From assembly GCA_030833725.1 (NCBI GenBank), contig JAURGP010000015.1, positions 1-42,089 of the forward strand: a stretch of DNA of 42,089 bases, in the 5' to 3' direction. Numbering within the stretch: position 1 is the first letter of the stretch; every line of letters starts with the position of its first letter. A program made the translations under genes and the position numbers. The notes beneath the pieces were generated by a model. That model was not told the origin of the DNA and did not search any database. It was given only the letters and a program-made list of their open reading frames with translations. Origin of the DNA: Candidatus Kapaibacterium sp. (GTDB lineage Bacteria > Bacteroidota > Ignavibacteria > Kapaibacteriales > Kapaibacteriaceae). Shown one piece after another: positions 1 to 9,402 of this stretch.

Positions 1-1030
1 GTGTTCCGGTTCCACAGTAGAGATCCCACACAACGTCGGTTGGTTGAATCGAGGCAGCCAACAGCGTGCGTTCCACCAGATGTGGTAGTTGTTGCGTATT
101 CGTCTGGAAGAACGAAAACGGAGAAATCTGATACGTCACACCGTGGGATTCCTCCACAAGGTATCCAGGTCCGTCCATCTGCACCACGTCACCTACGGCA
201 ACGGGTGAACGAGTATCATTCACGGCATGCAGGAGCGTGCTCCCCGCTGGCATCTGCGATGCCAACTGCATCCACCTCTCCACGAAACGGCGTTCAAGCT
301 CCGACTCGGGCGTCGTAGTGATCAATGCGGACATGACGGACGAAGTAGTGGTACTCGTTCGCACCACAAGATGACGCAGAAACCCGGTATGCAGCCGAGC
401 GTGGTGCGCTTCTACAGGGAACTGCTCGCGGAGCTGGTGCACGGCAGCCAACAGTGTATTGGCCGCCTCGGCCTGCAAAAAGCAGTGGTCGATGTTGCGC
501 ACCTTATCGAACCGGCCTGGCACGTGCAAGCCAAGAGCAAAGTTGCGGTCGTAGTCCTCGGCATGTTCCATTTCCATTGCCGTCAGCCACCGTGAAGCGC
601 TGAATGAGAACTCCATTTTGTTCCGGTATCCGAACTCTGAGGGTGCTTGGAGTGTGGGATGCAGCGTGCCGACGTCCACCTTGGCTAGGCGCTCGAAGGC
701 ATCAGCTACATGCCGCTGTTTCCAAGCGGCCTGATGGTCGTAGGCCAGATGCTGCCACTTGCAGCCACCGCATACGCCAAAATGCTCGCATGGTGGAGTC
801 CGTCGGGAGGGGGCTGCCGAGAGGATCTCGACTGTCTCGGCTTCCACGTACGAGGACTTGCTTCGCACCACACGTGCGCGCACTCGCTCGCCGGGCAAAG
901 CCCCCTTCACAAAATGAACCACGCCATCGATCCGTCCGATGGACACTCCCTCGAATCCGATGGCCGTGACGTCGATGTCAACGAATCGCTCTTCCGAGGA
1001 CCCTCGGCGGTGTTTGCGCGTGCGTGTCAT
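1..1030 (-). CDS. rlmD: 23S rRNA (uracil-5-)-methyltransferase RlmD-like, partial (3' end beyond left edge)
   Basis: This SAM-dependent enzyme of the RumA/RlmD family makes 5-methyluridine in 23S rRNA. I translated 343 codons from the ATG at 1030; the frame stays open to the left edge. An N-terminal TRAM-like beta-barrel (about residues 15-72) is followed by the [4Fe-4S] cysteines C81, C87 and C90 (CX5CX2C), with C183 in 'NIDHC' as the likely fourth ligand. The family motif 'YRNKMEF' (about 135-141) and 'SFFQTNTQQ' (about 306-314) are present, and SAM motif I 'VWDLYCGTG' (334-342) is cut by the window end. The catalytic Cys/Glu region lies outside the window. It is divergent from corA with a 39-bp gap. 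RlmCD specificity cannot be excluded from this half. Confidence 0.9.
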   Translation of the reverse strand, partial: MTRTRKHRRGSSEERFVDIDVTAIGFEGVSIGRIDGVVHFVKGALPGERVRARVVRSKSSYVEAETVEILSAAPSRRTPPCEHFGVCGGCKWQHLAYDHQAAWKQRHVADAFERLAKVDVGTLHPTLQAPSEFGYRNKMEFSFSASRWLTAMEMEHAEDYDRNFALGLHVPGRFDKVRNIDHCFLQAEAANTLLAAVHQLREQFPVEAHHARLHTGFLRHLVVRTSTTTSSVMSALITTTPESELERRFVERWMQLASQMPAGSTLLHAVNDTRSPVAVGDVVQMDGPGYLVEESHGVTYQISPFSFFQTNTQQLPHLVERTLLAASIQPTDVVWDLYCGTGT

Positions 1031-1033
1031 TGG

Positions 1034-1041
1034 TAACTTTG
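1034..1041 (+). promoter_or_regulatory. Bacteroidetes-type -7 element for corA
   Basis: TAACTTTG is an exact match to the TAnnTTTG -7 consensus known from Bacteroidetes. It ends 28 bp before the corA ATG. A TTTG lies 17 bp upstream (1013-1016) and could serve as a -33 element. Confidence 0.6.
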
Positions 1042-1056
1042 AGCCACTAGAAAGAA

Positions 1057-1064
1057 CGAAGTTA
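1057..1064 (-). promoter_or_regulatory. Candidate -7 element for rlmD
   Basis: TAACTTCG on the minus strand matches TAnnTTTG at 7 of 8 positions and sits 26 bp before the rlmD ATG. It faces the corA element in the same 39-bp gap, so the two promoters would occupy overlapping DNA. Confidence 0.4.
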
Positions 1065-1069
1065 CGCCG

Positions 1070-2098
1070 ATGATCTCTGTCCGTCGATACAACCAAGGGA
1101 TGGTTGAGGACATTGCCGTGTCCGAGCTCCTGACGATGGAGCTTGACCAGGGCGATGAACGTACGATGGTATGGGTAGACCTCCTCCAACCAACGGCCGA
1201 CGAAGAAGCATTGATTCTTGGTTCGTGGTTCCCCATTAGTGAGCTCGAGCTGTCGGATGCACGGAGGGCCCACCACGTGTCAGATGTAGATGAGTTGCAC
1301 TTTCCCAAGTTGGAGGAGTTCGAGTCCCACGTGTTTCTGATCGTGCATGGTTCGCTGATTCCTCCACGAGGGCCGTCGCAATCGCTGGAGGACTACATCC
1401 CGCAGATTCGAGGATCGCAGCTCAACATCTTCCTCAACCATCGCGTCATCATCACGCATCGGGCTGTGGATATGGGGATCGTGCGCCGGGTACAGCATAT
1501 GCTGGCACAAAACCCGCGGCTTGCACTGCGTGGTCCGGACTTCGTGGCCGCCCAGCTCATCGACGTTACCGTAGACGACGTCCTGCACATTGGCAACGTG
1601 ATTGAGGAGCGACTCCTAGAGCTGGAGCATACCATTCTGGAACGCGATGTGCGCGACATGGCCGCCCGTCTGATGAAGTACCGCCGTCGTGTCCACCTGC
1701 TGCGTCGCGCTCTTGGTTACCAGCAAGGTTTGTGCTCGCGTCTCGCGACCGGCGAGTCTGATTTTGTGAATGCCGATGAAACGATCTACTACCGCGACGC
1801 CATCGACCATCATGTGCAGGCCATCGACCAGCTCGACCTGCTTCGGGTGACGGTCGACAGCTTGATGGATCTTTACTTCTCGATGACATCCAATCGCTTA
1901 AATCAAGTCATCCGCATTCTGACGGTTATCAGCACAGTATTCCTCCCCATCACGTTCATTACGAGCTGGTACGGCATGAACTTCACGCACATGCCAGAGA
2001 TCCACTGGCCCTATGGCTACCTTTGGGTGATTGGTCTCGTTGGAAGCGTGGGCGCCATCATGTTGATCCAGGCAAAACGCAGGGGGTGGCTTGGGTAA
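1070..2098 (+). CDS. corA: CorA-family magnesium/cobalt transporter
   Basis: This is an inner-membrane divalent cation channel of the CorA (2-TM-GxN) family, 342 aa. A long cytoplasmic domain with a helical stretch (about residues 170-280) precedes two C-terminal membrane segments: about 284-305 ('RILTVISTVFLPITFITS') and about 318-335. They are joined by the selectivity signature YGMNF (about 304-308), followed by an acidic 'MPEIHWP' loop. The family imports Mg2+, and some members carry Co2+ or Ni2+. The ATG at 1070 follows a consensus -7 element. The stop codon at 2096-2098 lies inside the next gene, so the amidase is probably translationally coupled. Confidence 0.93.
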   Translation: MISVRRYNQGMVEDIAVSELLTMELDQGDERTMVWVDLLQPTADEEALILGSWFPISELELSDARRAHHVSDVDELHFPKLEEFESHVFLIVHGSLIPPRGPSQSLEDYIPQIRGSQLNIFLNHRVIITHRAVDMGIVRRVQHMLAQNPRLALRGPDFVAAQLIDVTVDDVLHIGNVIEERLLELEHTILERDVRDMAARLMKYRRRVHLLRRALGYQQGLCSRLATGESDFVNADETIYYRDAIDHHVQAIDQLDLLRVTVDSLMDLYFSMTSNRLNQVIRILTVISTVFLPITFITSWYGMNFTHMPEIHWPYGYLWVIGLVGSVGAIMLIQAKRRGWLG

Positions 2099-3251
2099 GG
2101 GGCTCGTAATCCTCGTAATCCTCGTAATCCTCGCGACCCTCGGAATCGCACGGAGTGCGCCGCTGCGTGCCACTGTACCCATCGCTGCCGTGGTCTGCTC
2201 AGCAACGGACACGGAACTCACGCTGGAGTTTCGCAGCAGCGGTGAGCCCATTGAGAAGTATCAACGTGCCGAGGTTGTCGGGAACCAGATCGTTGTGCGT
2301 ATCGTGGACGCCGTCATTCCGGAAACACCGCCGTCGGCGTCCTGTGTCGACAACCTGAGCATCAAGGCAGAACAGATCCGGGAGTTCGCCGTATTCCGCA
2401 TCCATGCTCCGGCATACGATGGCGACATCACCGTGAAGCGCCTGAGCCCTACATCCATTGCTCTTGTGGTCAACAAGACTTCGGCTTCTGCACGAACTTC
2501 TGCACCAGCTATCTCCACAGCAGCACCTTCGGCCTCCAAGAAGTGGAAACTCGATGTGATCGTCATCGACGCCGGGCACGGCGGCAAGGATGCCGGTGCC
2601 AAGGGCGTTAATGGTGTGTATGAGAAAACAGTTACGCTCGCATTGGCCCAGCGCTTGCGGGATCTAATCGTGCACAACCTCCCTGGCACCAAGGTGGTGA
2701 TGACGCGCGACAATGACACATTCGTTGAACTCCATCGACGAACCAAGATTGCCAACAACGCCAACGGAAAACTGTTTGTGAGCATCCATTGCAACAGTAT
2801 GCCAACGATCCCCCATCCCGCACGAGGCTGTGAAACCTACATCCTGCGTCCGGGACGCAATGAGGATGCTGCGCGCGTGGCAGCCACCGAGAATGCTTCT
2901 ATTGCTCTGGAACAGGCGCAGAGTACCTACACGGGGCTCACCGAAGAGGAGCTAATCGTGGCCACGATGGCACAGCGCTCCTTTGTTCGCTTTTCGGAAG
3001 CGTTTGCCTCGCTGGTACAGCAGCACGCACCGCGGTACACCGGCCTGAAGAATCGTGGTGTGAATCAAGCGGGTTTTCTGGTGCTCGTAGGCGCGTCGAT
3101 GCCCAACATTCTGTTCGAGACCGCCTTTCTGTCGAATCCAGACGATGCCCGGATTATCTCTTCGAAAGAGGGACAGGAACAGATGGCACAGGCCATGCTG
3201 CAGGCCATCAAGGACTATGCGGAACTGTATCAATCCACGTTGGACAACTAA
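2091..3251 (+). CDS. N-acetylmuramoyl-L-alanine amidase (Amidase_3) with AMIN-like N-terminus
   Basis: This secreted zinc amidase cleaves the MurNAc-L-Ala bond of peptidoglycan, as AmiA/AmiC do at cell separation (386 aa). The predicted TTG start at 2091 overlaps corA by 8 bp and is preceded by a good purine-rich site (AGGGGGTGG, 2081-2089). A hydrophobic export signal (about residues 4-22) is built from a DNA tandem repeat. Residues about 30-130 resemble an AMIN domain. The Amidase_3 domain starts near 156 with 'VIDAGHGGKDAG' (first Zn His), then the Zn Glu in 'YEKT' (about 181), Zn His in 'SIHCN' (about 231) and catalytic Glu in 'FETAFLSNPDD' (about 343). No LysM or SPOR domain is visible. 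Confidence 0.9.
   Translation: MGKGLVILVILVILATLGIARSAPLRATVPIAAVVCSATDTELTLEFRSSGEPIEKYQRAEVVGNQIVVRIVDAVIPETPPSASCVDNLSIKAEQIREFAVFRIHAPAYDGDITVKRLSPTSIALVVNKTSASARTSAPAISTAAPSASKKWKLDVIVIDAGHGGKDAGAKGVNGVYEKTVTLALAQRLRDLIVHNLPGTKVVMTRDNDTFVELHRRTKIANNANGKLFVSIHCNSMPTIPHPARGCETYILRPGRNEDAARVAATENASIALEQAQSTYTGLTEEELIVATMAQRSFVRFSEAFASLVQQHAPRYTGLKNRGVNQAGFLVLVGASMPNILFETAFLSNPDDARIISSKEGQEQMAQAMLQAIKDYAELYQSTLDN
2103..2147 (+). repeat. 9-bp tandem repeat, five units, at the amidase 5' end
   Basis: CTCGTAATC occurs three times exactly (2103-2111, 2112-2120, 2121-2129), followed by two degenerate units (CTCGCGACC, CTCGGAATC). In the amidase frame each unit adds three residues, giving LVI-LVI-LVI-LAT-LGI in the signal peptide core. 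Confidence 0.85.
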
Positions 3252-3266
3252 GGATACCACCGTACC

Positions 3267-5102
3267 GTGCGCGACCCCTCCTCCTATAGCGTTGGCGAAC
3301 TCACACGACGGATTGCTCCGTTCGTGCGACCCTTTACCGGGCTTGTGATTCTGTCCTTTGGAGCCAACCTGCTGTTCTCCCTGATGGATGCAGCAGTGCT
3401 TGCCATCGTCGACCCGGTGTTTCGTACGCTGTTTGGCGGTGAAAGTCCTACTGCTGCCTCTACGAAGCCCATCGTTGGCGGTGGCGTGAAGCAGATGTTC
3501 GATGCCTTCATCTTCCGCGTTGTGATTGCACCGGATTTTTTCGACTCCATTCGCAACCTGAGCATCTTCATCTTTCTGCTGTTCCTCATACGAGGCCTTG
3601 CCAAGTACGTCGGTCGTCTGGTGAGTGTACGAATCGAGGAAGGCATCATGAAGTCGGTTCGAGATGCGCTGTTCACGCACGTATCGTCGCTGTCGATGGA
3701 CTACTTTTCTCGGAGGAAGACGGGCGACATCATGAGCTTGCTCACCAATGATGTGGGCGTGCTCAACCAAGCAACAGTGCAGTCGATTACCACGCTCTGG
3801 AAAGAGACCACGTCCGTCGTGATTTTCCTGGCAGTGCTCTTCTCCATCAGCGCCAAGCTCACCCTCATTGCCTTTGGTGTGAGCATCACAGGATTGCTCC
3901 TGATCCGAACGGCCACCACCGTCCTGCGTCGGTACGGCTCTCGCATGCAACAAGCGCAGGCTGATTATACCAGCACGCTGCAGGAATCCGTCTTAGGCAT
4001 TCGTGTCATCAAGGCACTCGGCGTTGAGCAGGCCATGATCAATCGCTTTCGCGAACAGACCTACCAGTACGTTCGCATGGCCGTGCGCAACGGTCGCGTG
4101 ATGGGGCTGGTGCCGGTGGTCAACGATACCTTCGGGATCCTGGCCCTTGTTGGTGTATTCTTCGCCGGAGGCGTCAGTCTTGCCAATGGTGAGATCGAGC
4201 CCTCAAGTCTGGTCACGTTTCTCTTCTTGCTGTTCGGGTTGATGTCGCCGATTACGGCCATTGTCTCCACGATCTCCAACATGCAGCGGGGTATCGCAGC
4301 AGGCGCAAACATCACCGCAACGCTGGATGAGCAGCCAACGATCTCCAATGGCATAGAGTCTGTTGCACGCTTTTCATCAGCGATCGAGGTGCGCAACGTC
4401 TCGTTCTCGTACGGGCACGAAGAGGTTCTCCGAAACGTATCCTTTACCATCCGCAAAGGAGAAACCATTGCCTTGGTAGGCTCCAGTGGCAGCGGTAAGT
4501 CCACCATGCTGGACTTGCTCCTTCGGTTCTACGATCCACAGCATGGATCCATCACCATCGACGGTCGGGATATCCGTACGCTGCAACAGGGCCCCTATCG
4601 ACAACTCTTCGGCATGGTGTCGCAGGAAACCATTCTGTTCAACGATACGGTTGAGGAGAACATCCGCCTTGGTAGTCCTACTGTAAGCAGCGAGGCAGTT
4701 GTTGCCGCAGCTACAATTGCCCACGCCGATATCTTCATCCGCCAGCTGGGCAAAGGCTACCACACCGTGATCGGAGATCGGGGTATGCGGCTCTCCGGTG
4801 GACAGCGTCAGCGTTTGGCCATTGCGCGTGCTCTCGTCCGACAGCCAGACGTCCTGCTCTTCGACGAGGCGACGTCGGCCCTGGATACGGAATCTGAGCG
4901 GATCGTTCAAGAGGCCATCAGCGATGTCCTCACCGATCGCACGGCCGTCATTGTGGCCCATCGGCTCTCAACCGTGGTGCATGCTACCAGGATTCTCGTC
5001 TTCGATCAGGGATCCATCGTCGAGGAGGGCACGCATTCCGAACTTCTTGCGCGCGACGGCGTGTATGCTCGCCTGCACGCACTACAATTCCATCACGTGT
5101 AA
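3267..5102 (+). CDS. ABC exporter, MsbA/lipid-A-flippase type (TM-NBD half transporter)
   Basis: This is a 611-aa fused ABC half-transporter that acts as a homodimer in the inner membrane. The N-terminal half has six predicted membrane segments (about residues 20-330) and the C-terminal half is a complete nucleotide-binding domain. Walker A 'GSSGSGKST' is near residue 406, Q-loop 'VSQETILF' near 450, signature 'LSGGQRQR' near 510, Walker B 'VLLFDEATSALD' near 528 and H-loop 'VAHRLST' near 562. All catalytic residues are intact. The GTG at 3267 lies 15 bp after the amidase stop, so the two are likely one envelope operon. Lipid A or another amphipathic substrate is plausible, but the sequence does not decide the cargo. 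Confidence 0.88.
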   Translation: MRDPSSYSVGELTRRIAPFVRPFTGLVILSFGANLLFSLMDAAVLAIVDPVFRTLFGGESPTAASTKPIVGGGVKQMFDAFIFRVVIAPDFFDSIRNLSIFIFLLFLIRGLAKYVGRLVSVRIEEGIMKSVRDALFTHVSSLSMDYFSRRKTGDIMSLLTNDVGVLNQATVQSITTLWKETTSVVIFLAVLFSISAKLTLIAFGVSITGLLLIRTATTVLRRYGSRMQQAQADYTSTLQESVLGIRVIKALGVEQAMINRFREQTYQYVRMAVRNGRVMGLVPVVNDTFGILALVGVFFAGGVSLANGEIEPSSLVTFLFLLFGLMSPITAIVSTISNMQRGIAAGANITATLDEQPTISNGIESVARFSSAIEVRNVSFSYGHEEVLRNVSFTIRKGETIALVGSSGSGKSTMLDLLLRFYDPQHGSITIDGRDIRTLQQGPYRQLFGMVSQETILFNDTVEENIRLGSPTVSSEAVVAAATIAHADIFIRQLGKGYHTVIGDRGMRLSGGQRQRLAIARALVRQPDVLLFDEATSALDTESERIVQEAISDVLTDRTAVIVAHRLSTVVHATRILVFDQGSIVEEGTHSELLARDGVYARLHALQFHHV

Positions 5103-5105
5103 TCA

Positions 5106-5123
5106 CCGCGTGTTTACATGCGG
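5106..5123. terminator. Weak hairpin between convergent msbA-type and GT39 genes
   Basis: CCGC-GTG-TTTA-CAT-GCGG can fold with a CCGC/GCGG stem and one internal G-T pair. It covers the 11-bp gap and the stop codon of the minus-strand gene. No T-tract follows on either side, so this is a weak candidate. Confidence 0.2.
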
Positions 5124-6754
5124 CGATACAACGTGTACTGACCCTGTTTCAGCTCCACCCTGTAAAGGGCTCCAAGAATCTGATCAACGATCGCCTGCTG
5201 GTCCTCAGCGATGGCTTGGGGATGATAGTACACGATCCATGATTGTTGGGCAGCTAGGGCTTGGAGCACCACTGCTGGGTCTACAGAGCTCGCAGGCAGC
5301 GCAACGCTCGTGTACGTATAGCTAGGCACCCAGCCACACATCCAGCCACCAAGGTACCAGGCGAGCTGTGGGTTCATAGCATCACCAGCGTTGTAGCGAT
5401 GAAACAGGTAGGTAAACGACGACCCATCCTGTGACTGCTCCAGCATGGTCGTGGCCGTAGACCGACCACCACGGACGTGGTGGTCGGCTCCGAGCACAAC
5501 AAAGGCCATTGCTCGCAGAACACCCACGGCGAGCACCACCACCAGCACCGACTGGTAGCCGTAGGCCATCATCCGCCGACGTATCCCATCGGGCGCAACA
5601 AGCGTTACGATCATCACGGCAGCAACGAGGCCAACAACAGCAACTGCCTCGAGCGGATACTGACGTACTAGCTGACGAATACCGTCGATGCTAACGAGTA
5701 CTGCGATGACTAACGCCGCGAACAGCACCACCATCCTGCGACCACGCACCGTTGTTGCCAGAAGACGCTCATATCCATACACCGACACGAGCGCTGCAGC
5801 TGGCAACAGCATCACGACGTAATGAGGATTCTTGGTAGCAGCAATGCTCAGCACAAGCATAAGTCCAACGAACCAGGCCACTACCTGCCCTGCGCCACGA
5901 TGCTGCTGAGCGGGCAGAGCAGCGCGATACACCGTGGCCACTACGACGTACACAAAGGCCGACACCATGAACGGGTTCGATCGCAACAGGTGATGGACGT
6001 AGTAGAGGTACTGCCACACGGCACCGGAAGCACCGGCGTTACCTTCAACAGGTGTGGTGAGGTGCGGAATCATCATCGACAGCCACACGTCGTTACCGTA
6101 GCGGATCAACATCGTGGCATACCACGGAGCCGCCAAGGCGATGCCGGCAGCAATGATGCCAGCAGCCTGCCAACGCACACTGCGATCTCGCAGCACGGGA
6201 AGGAAGAACAGTACCGGAATGATGCCCACGGTCATCTTCGACAGTAACGCACCAGCAATGGCTACCACGCCCCACCATCGGTGGTGATCGGTACGAAGCG
6301 CTGCCCAGAGGCCCAACAGGGTGAAGGCCATTAGTGGCACCTCCGTCATCGCTTGGCGCGAGTACTCCACCCAGTGCAGCGACGTTCCCAGCAGGACCAC
6401 TGCTGCGATCGCACCACGATAGGACAGCATAGATCTGCCGATCTGATACGTGAGCCAGAGGGCAAGCACAGACCAACCGATTGTCATGAATCGAACGCCA
6501 TATGCCGTTCGGCCGAACAATGACGTGCCGATGGCAACGCCCCACGAGGTTACGGGAGGAGGAGTACTGGAGTAGAGACCGCCCAAGGCGTGGGGAGTCT
6601 GATCCCACCACTCGTCAAAAAGAATCATGCTCTCGCCACGAACGGCATACAAGCCCTCATCCCAGGGCTGAATCTCCACCGATGACAGGCGCATGAGGTA
6701 GAATCCAGCAAACACGAGTAGCAATGCCGTTAGGGTGTGGTTCCGCTGTGTCAT
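5114..6754 (-). CDS. GT39/PMT-family (ArnT-like) membrane glycosyltransferase
   Basis: This polytopic membrane protein (546 aa from the ATG at 6754) resembles the dolichyl/undecaprenyl-phosphate-sugar mannosyltransferase family (GT39, ArnT). It begins with a membrane helix followed by 'QPWDEGLYA' (about residues 32-40), where the conserved Asp-Glu of the first periplasmic loop sits. About a dozen hydrophobic segments follow, with a soluble periplasmic tail of about 110 residues. Such enzymes move a sugar from a lipid carrier onto lipid A, protein or polysaccharide; the acceptor is unknown. A start at 6814 is possible in frame but lies inside the upstream gene and the stop-codon repeat, so I prefer 6754. 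It is last in the lysS-M50-GT39 run. Confidence 0.82.
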   Translation of the reverse strand: MTQRNHTLTALLLVFAGFYLMRLSSVEIQPWDEGLYAVRGESMILFDEWWDQTPHALGGLYSSTPPPVTSWGVAIGTSLFGRTAYGVRFMTIGWSVLALWLTYQIGRSMLSYRGAIAAVVLLGTSLHWVEYSRQAMTEVPLMAFTLLGLWAALRTDHHRWWGVVAIAGALLSKMTVGIIPVLFFLPVLRDRSVRWQAAGIIAAGIALAAPWYATMLIRYGNDVWLSMMIPHLTTPVEGNAGASGAVWQYLYYVHHLLRSNPFMVSAFVYVVVATVYRAALPAQQHRGAGQVVAWFVGLMLVLSIAATKNPHYVVMLLPAAALVSVYGYERLLATTVRGRRMVVLFAALVIAVLVSIDGIRQLVRQYPLEAVAVVGLVAAVMIVTLVAPDGIRRRMMAYGYQSVLVVVLAVGVLRAMAFVVLGADHHVRGGRSTATTMLEQSQDGSSFTYLFHRYNAGDAMNPQLAWYLGGWMCGWVPSYTYTSVALPASSVDPAVVLQALAAQQSWIVYYHPQAIAEDQQAIVDQILGALYRVELKQGQYTLYRRM

Positions 6755-6781
6755 CCCCGTTACCCCCGTTATTCCCGTTAT
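6755..6781 (-). repeat. 9-bp tandem repeat triplicating the stop codon of the M50 gene
   Basis: On the minus strand the units are ATAACGGGA, ATAACGGGG and GTAACGGGG, directly followed by the ATG of the GT39 gene. In the M50 frame every unit carries an in-phase TAA, so the stop is present three times. The last GGGG abuts the next start codon. Confidence 0.85.
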
Positions 6782-7827
6782 CCGACGACGTAGATGATCT
6801 GTGCCGGCATACACAGTACGAGGATGGCCATCGACATCCAGCCGAGGACTCGGCGGCCTGTCCCGATCGATTCCTGATCAGGAAGCTCCGGATGGTCTAC
6901 CTTCACCAGGAAGCGCACAAAGAGTGCCCATACCAACCACCCTTCGCCAATGTGGAATAACCACGGTACGGCACGGTCGATGGCTGTAAGGGGCTCGCCA
7001 ATCGTGTTCTGCAGGAACACCACAAAGGCTGATGGCGATGGCTCCTGCAGGTAGAGGTTGATGATGCCCACCAGACTCAGGATGCCAAGTGTGAACACCG
7101 TCCACCACAGCACGCGGGCGATCCTGCGCTGCCATACGCCCCCTACCAACGCATACAGGATATGGCCTCCGTCAAGGCTGCCGAACGGCGCCAGGTTCAG
7201 TGCGGTAACGAATAGTCCGAACCACCCCACACAGAGAAATGGATAGTGGTAGAACTCATTCATTGGGGGCATCCACTGCTCGGCGTCGACAAACCAGGAA
7301 CGGAAGGCGGAGAACAGGATGGTGTCACCGAAGAACATGCCTGTTGCCGGAATGCCTCCTTCTGCGACGTACTCGGGATGGATGACGTAGAGTGATTCAA
7401 TTCCGGGAAGATGGGTAAACCCGTAGACGAGAATGCCCAGACTCACAACGAAGCCCGAAAGTGGCCCGGCAATACCGATATCAAACAGGACAGTTCGGCT
7501 GGGGATGATGGACCGCGTGCGGATCACGGCTCCCATTGTTCCGAAGAGAATGAGTGGCATCGGAATGAAGTACGGAAGCGATGCATCCACGCCATGAATC
7601 CGCGCCGCAATGTAGTGGCCAAATTCATGGGCGCTGAGGAACAGTATGATGAGCAAGGCATAGGTGAGACCAGCACCCCAATTGGTGATCTCACTGAACT
7701 GCTCCGGCGAGAGCCCAGCCCACTGAGCTCCCGCCATCATGGTGCTGAGAAACGTCAGGACGAACAACAGGGCATGCAACCAGTACCGATCTCGTGTGCG
7801 GGACCGTGCACCTATGAGTTCACGCAT
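6778..7827 (-). CDS. Site-2-type M50 family intramembrane metalloprotease
   Basis: This multi-pass membrane zinc protease of 349 aa is related to S2P/SpoIVFB/RseP. The zinc motif 'HEFGH' is at residues 67-71 in a hydrophobic segment, and the third-ligand motif '[12 protein letters not shown]' lies in a later membrane segment (about residue 230; usually NPxxG...DGG, here N-L-A-P-F). No PDZ domain is visible, unlike RseP. I chose ATG 7827, giving an 8-bp overlap with the lysS end; an ATG at 7875 would put 48 bp further inside lysS. Known relatives release anti-sigma factors or process membrane proteins. The substrate here is unknown and no anti-sigma gene is adjacent. Confidence 0.87.
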   Translation of the reverse strand: MRELIGARSRTRDRYWLHALLFVLTFLSTMMAGAQWAGLSPEQFSEITNWGAGLTYALLIILFLSAHEFGHYIAARIHGVDASLPYFIPMPLILFGTMGAVIRTRSIIPSRTVLFDIGIAGPLSGFVVSLGILVYGFTHLPGIESLYVIHPEYVAEGGIPATGMFFGDTILFSAFRSWFVDAEQWMPPMNEFYHYPFLCVGWFGLFVTALNLAPFGSLDGGHILYALVGGVWQRRIARVLWWTVFTLGILSLVGIINLYLQEPSPSAFVVFLQNTIGEPLTAIDRAVPWLFHIGEGWLVWALFVRFLVKVDHPELPDQESIGTGRRVLGWMSMAILVLCMPAQIIYVVG

Positions 7828-9343
7828 GGTGATCGCCAGATCGCTCCGGGCGCATTTGCGGGAAGAAGACCACATCGCGAATCGAGGTATTGTCCGTCAG
7901 CAGCATCACGAGGCGGTCGATGCCAATACCCAGCCCAGCCGTTGGCGGCAGACCCACCTCAATGGCATGCAGAAAGTCCTCATCAACAATCATGGCTTCG
8001 TCGTCGCCAGCTGCTCTGATGCGCGCCTGTTCTTCGAGGCGCTCTCGCTGATCAATGGGGTCGTTCAGCTCGCTGAAGGCATTGGCGATCTCCTTGCCAT
8101 TGATGAATAGCTCGAAACGCTCCACCAAGCCTGGCTCGGATCGGTGAGCTTTGGCCAGGGGCGACATCTCCACTGGGTAGTCCATCACGAAGGTTGGCTG
8201 CACCAGATGCTCTTCAACCCGCTCACTGAAGATCTCATCCAGAATCTTCATGGCACTCCACGTTGGATCGACCGACACACCAATGACTCCGGCGGCCTCT
8301 ACCAGTTCCTGGCGACTCAAGCCGCGCAACTGCATGCCGGTGTACTGCTCAAACAGGTCAAACATCCGTGCTCGCCGAAACGGCATGGCAAAGCTGATCT
8401 CGGTGCCATCAACCGACACTGTGCTGCCACCATGGACCTCCTGCACCAAACTGTTCAGCAGGTGCTCGGTCATGTCCATCATCCAGAGGTAGTCCTTGTA
8501 GGCAACGTAGATCTCCATCGACGTGAACTCGGGGTTGTGGGTCTTGTCCATTCCCTCGTTCCGGAAGTTCTTCGAGATCTCGTACACACCCTCAAAGCCC
8601 CCTACAATCAAACGCTTCAGGTAGAGCTCATCGGCAATCCGAAGGTAGAGCTCCACATCAAGAGCATTATGATGCGTCACGAAGGGTCGGGCCGTAGCTC
8701 CTCCATACAGTGGTTGGAGAATCGGCGTTTCCACTTCCAGCCAGCCACGGTCATCGAAGTACCGACGCATCGCCGAGATCACCTTCGACCGTGTAACGAA
8801 CGTGTTCTTGATGTTGGGATTGGCGATGAGATCAAGGTAGCGTTTGCGGTATCGCTGCTCCTTATCGGCAAAGGCGTCGTACCGTGTGACGGTTCCGTCG
8901 TCGGCAACTTCCTCCTTGGCCAGTGGGATCATGGCAACCGACTTTGTGAGCAAGGTGAAGGACCGTGCATACACCGTGGTTTCACCGGTCTGCGTGCTGA
9001 ACACGTAGCCCTCGGCACCGATGATGTCGCCCAGATCCAGCTTCTTCAGCACATCGTAGGCCTGTTCACCAACATCGTCGCGTTTGAAATAGATCTGAAT
9101 CCGTCCGCTCTGATCCTGAATGTGACAAAACGTGGCCTTCCCCATGCGTCGAAGTGCCATGATTCGCCCAGCTACGGCCACTGTAGCATAGTCTGCTGCC
9201 GCATCTGGTGAAAAACCATCCAGGATGGCATGGGCATCGTGTGTCTTGCCAAACGTCGGCGGATAGGGTTCAACACCCATGGCCCGGATCTCGGCTAGCT
9301 TGATCCGACGTTGTTCTTCTTGCTCGTTGCGGGTTTCTGACAT
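7820..9343 (-). CDS. lysS: Lysine--tRNA ligase (class II)
   Basis: This cytoplasmic class II lysyl-tRNA synthetase (507 aa from ATG 9343) is full length for the family. The N-terminal OB-fold anticodon-binding domain covers about residues 50-150. The catalytic core shows class II motif 2 ('[20 protein letters not shown]') and motif 3 ('[12 protein letters not shown]') near the C-terminus. An in-frame ATG at 9388 would lie upstream of the predicted transcription start given by the -7 element at 9369-9376, so 9343 is the better start. It heads a run with the M50 protease and GT39 genes, overlapping the first by 8 bp. Confidence 0.95.
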   Translation of the reverse strand: MSETRNEQEEQRRIKLAEIRAMGVEPYPPTFGKTHDAHAILDGFSPDAAADYATVAVAGRIMALRRMGKATFCHIQDQSGRIQIYFKRDDVGEQAYDVLKKLDLGDIIGAEGYVFSTQTGETTVYARSFTLLTKSVAMIPLAKEEVADDGTVTRYDAFADKEQRYRKRYLDLIANPNIKNTFVTRSKVISAMRRYFDDRGWLEVETPILQPLYGGATARPFVTHHNALDVELYLRIADELYLKRLIVGGFEGVYEISKNFRNEGMDKTHNPEFTSMEIYVAYKDYLWMMDMTEHLLNSLVQEVHGGSTVSVDGTEISFAMPFRRARMFDLFEQYTGMQLRGLSRQELVEAAGVIGVSVDPTWSAMKILDEIFSERVEEHLVQPTFVMDYPVEMSPLAKAHRSEPGLVERFELFINGKEIANAFSELNDPIDQRERLEEQARIRAAGDDEAMIVDEDFLHAIEVGLPPTAGLGIGIDRLVMLLTDNTSIRDVVFFPQMRPERSGDHHA

Positions 9344-9368
9344 CGTTACGGTGTGTATTCGTGGAGAA

Positions 9369-9376
9369 CAAAGATA
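9369..9376 (-). promoter_or_regulatory. -7 element for lysS
   Basis: TATCTTTG on the minus strand is an exact TAnnTTTG match, 25 bp before the lysS ATG at 9343 and 26 bp after the rlmB stop. It separates lysS from the kynU-rlmB pair. Confidence 0.6.
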
Positions 9377-9402
9377 GGGCGCCGACAAAGCTCCAGCATT
9401 GG

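Noticed and set aside
2952-3953. 333-codon open frame on the minus strand across the amidase and MsbA-type genes
   Set aside because: Spans the boundary of two well-supported plus-strand genes and has a low-complexity, charged composition without motifs.
8144-9211. 355-codon open frame on the plus strand opposite lysS
   Set aside because: No recognisable domain; lysS on the minus strand has full class II synthetase motifs over the same bases.
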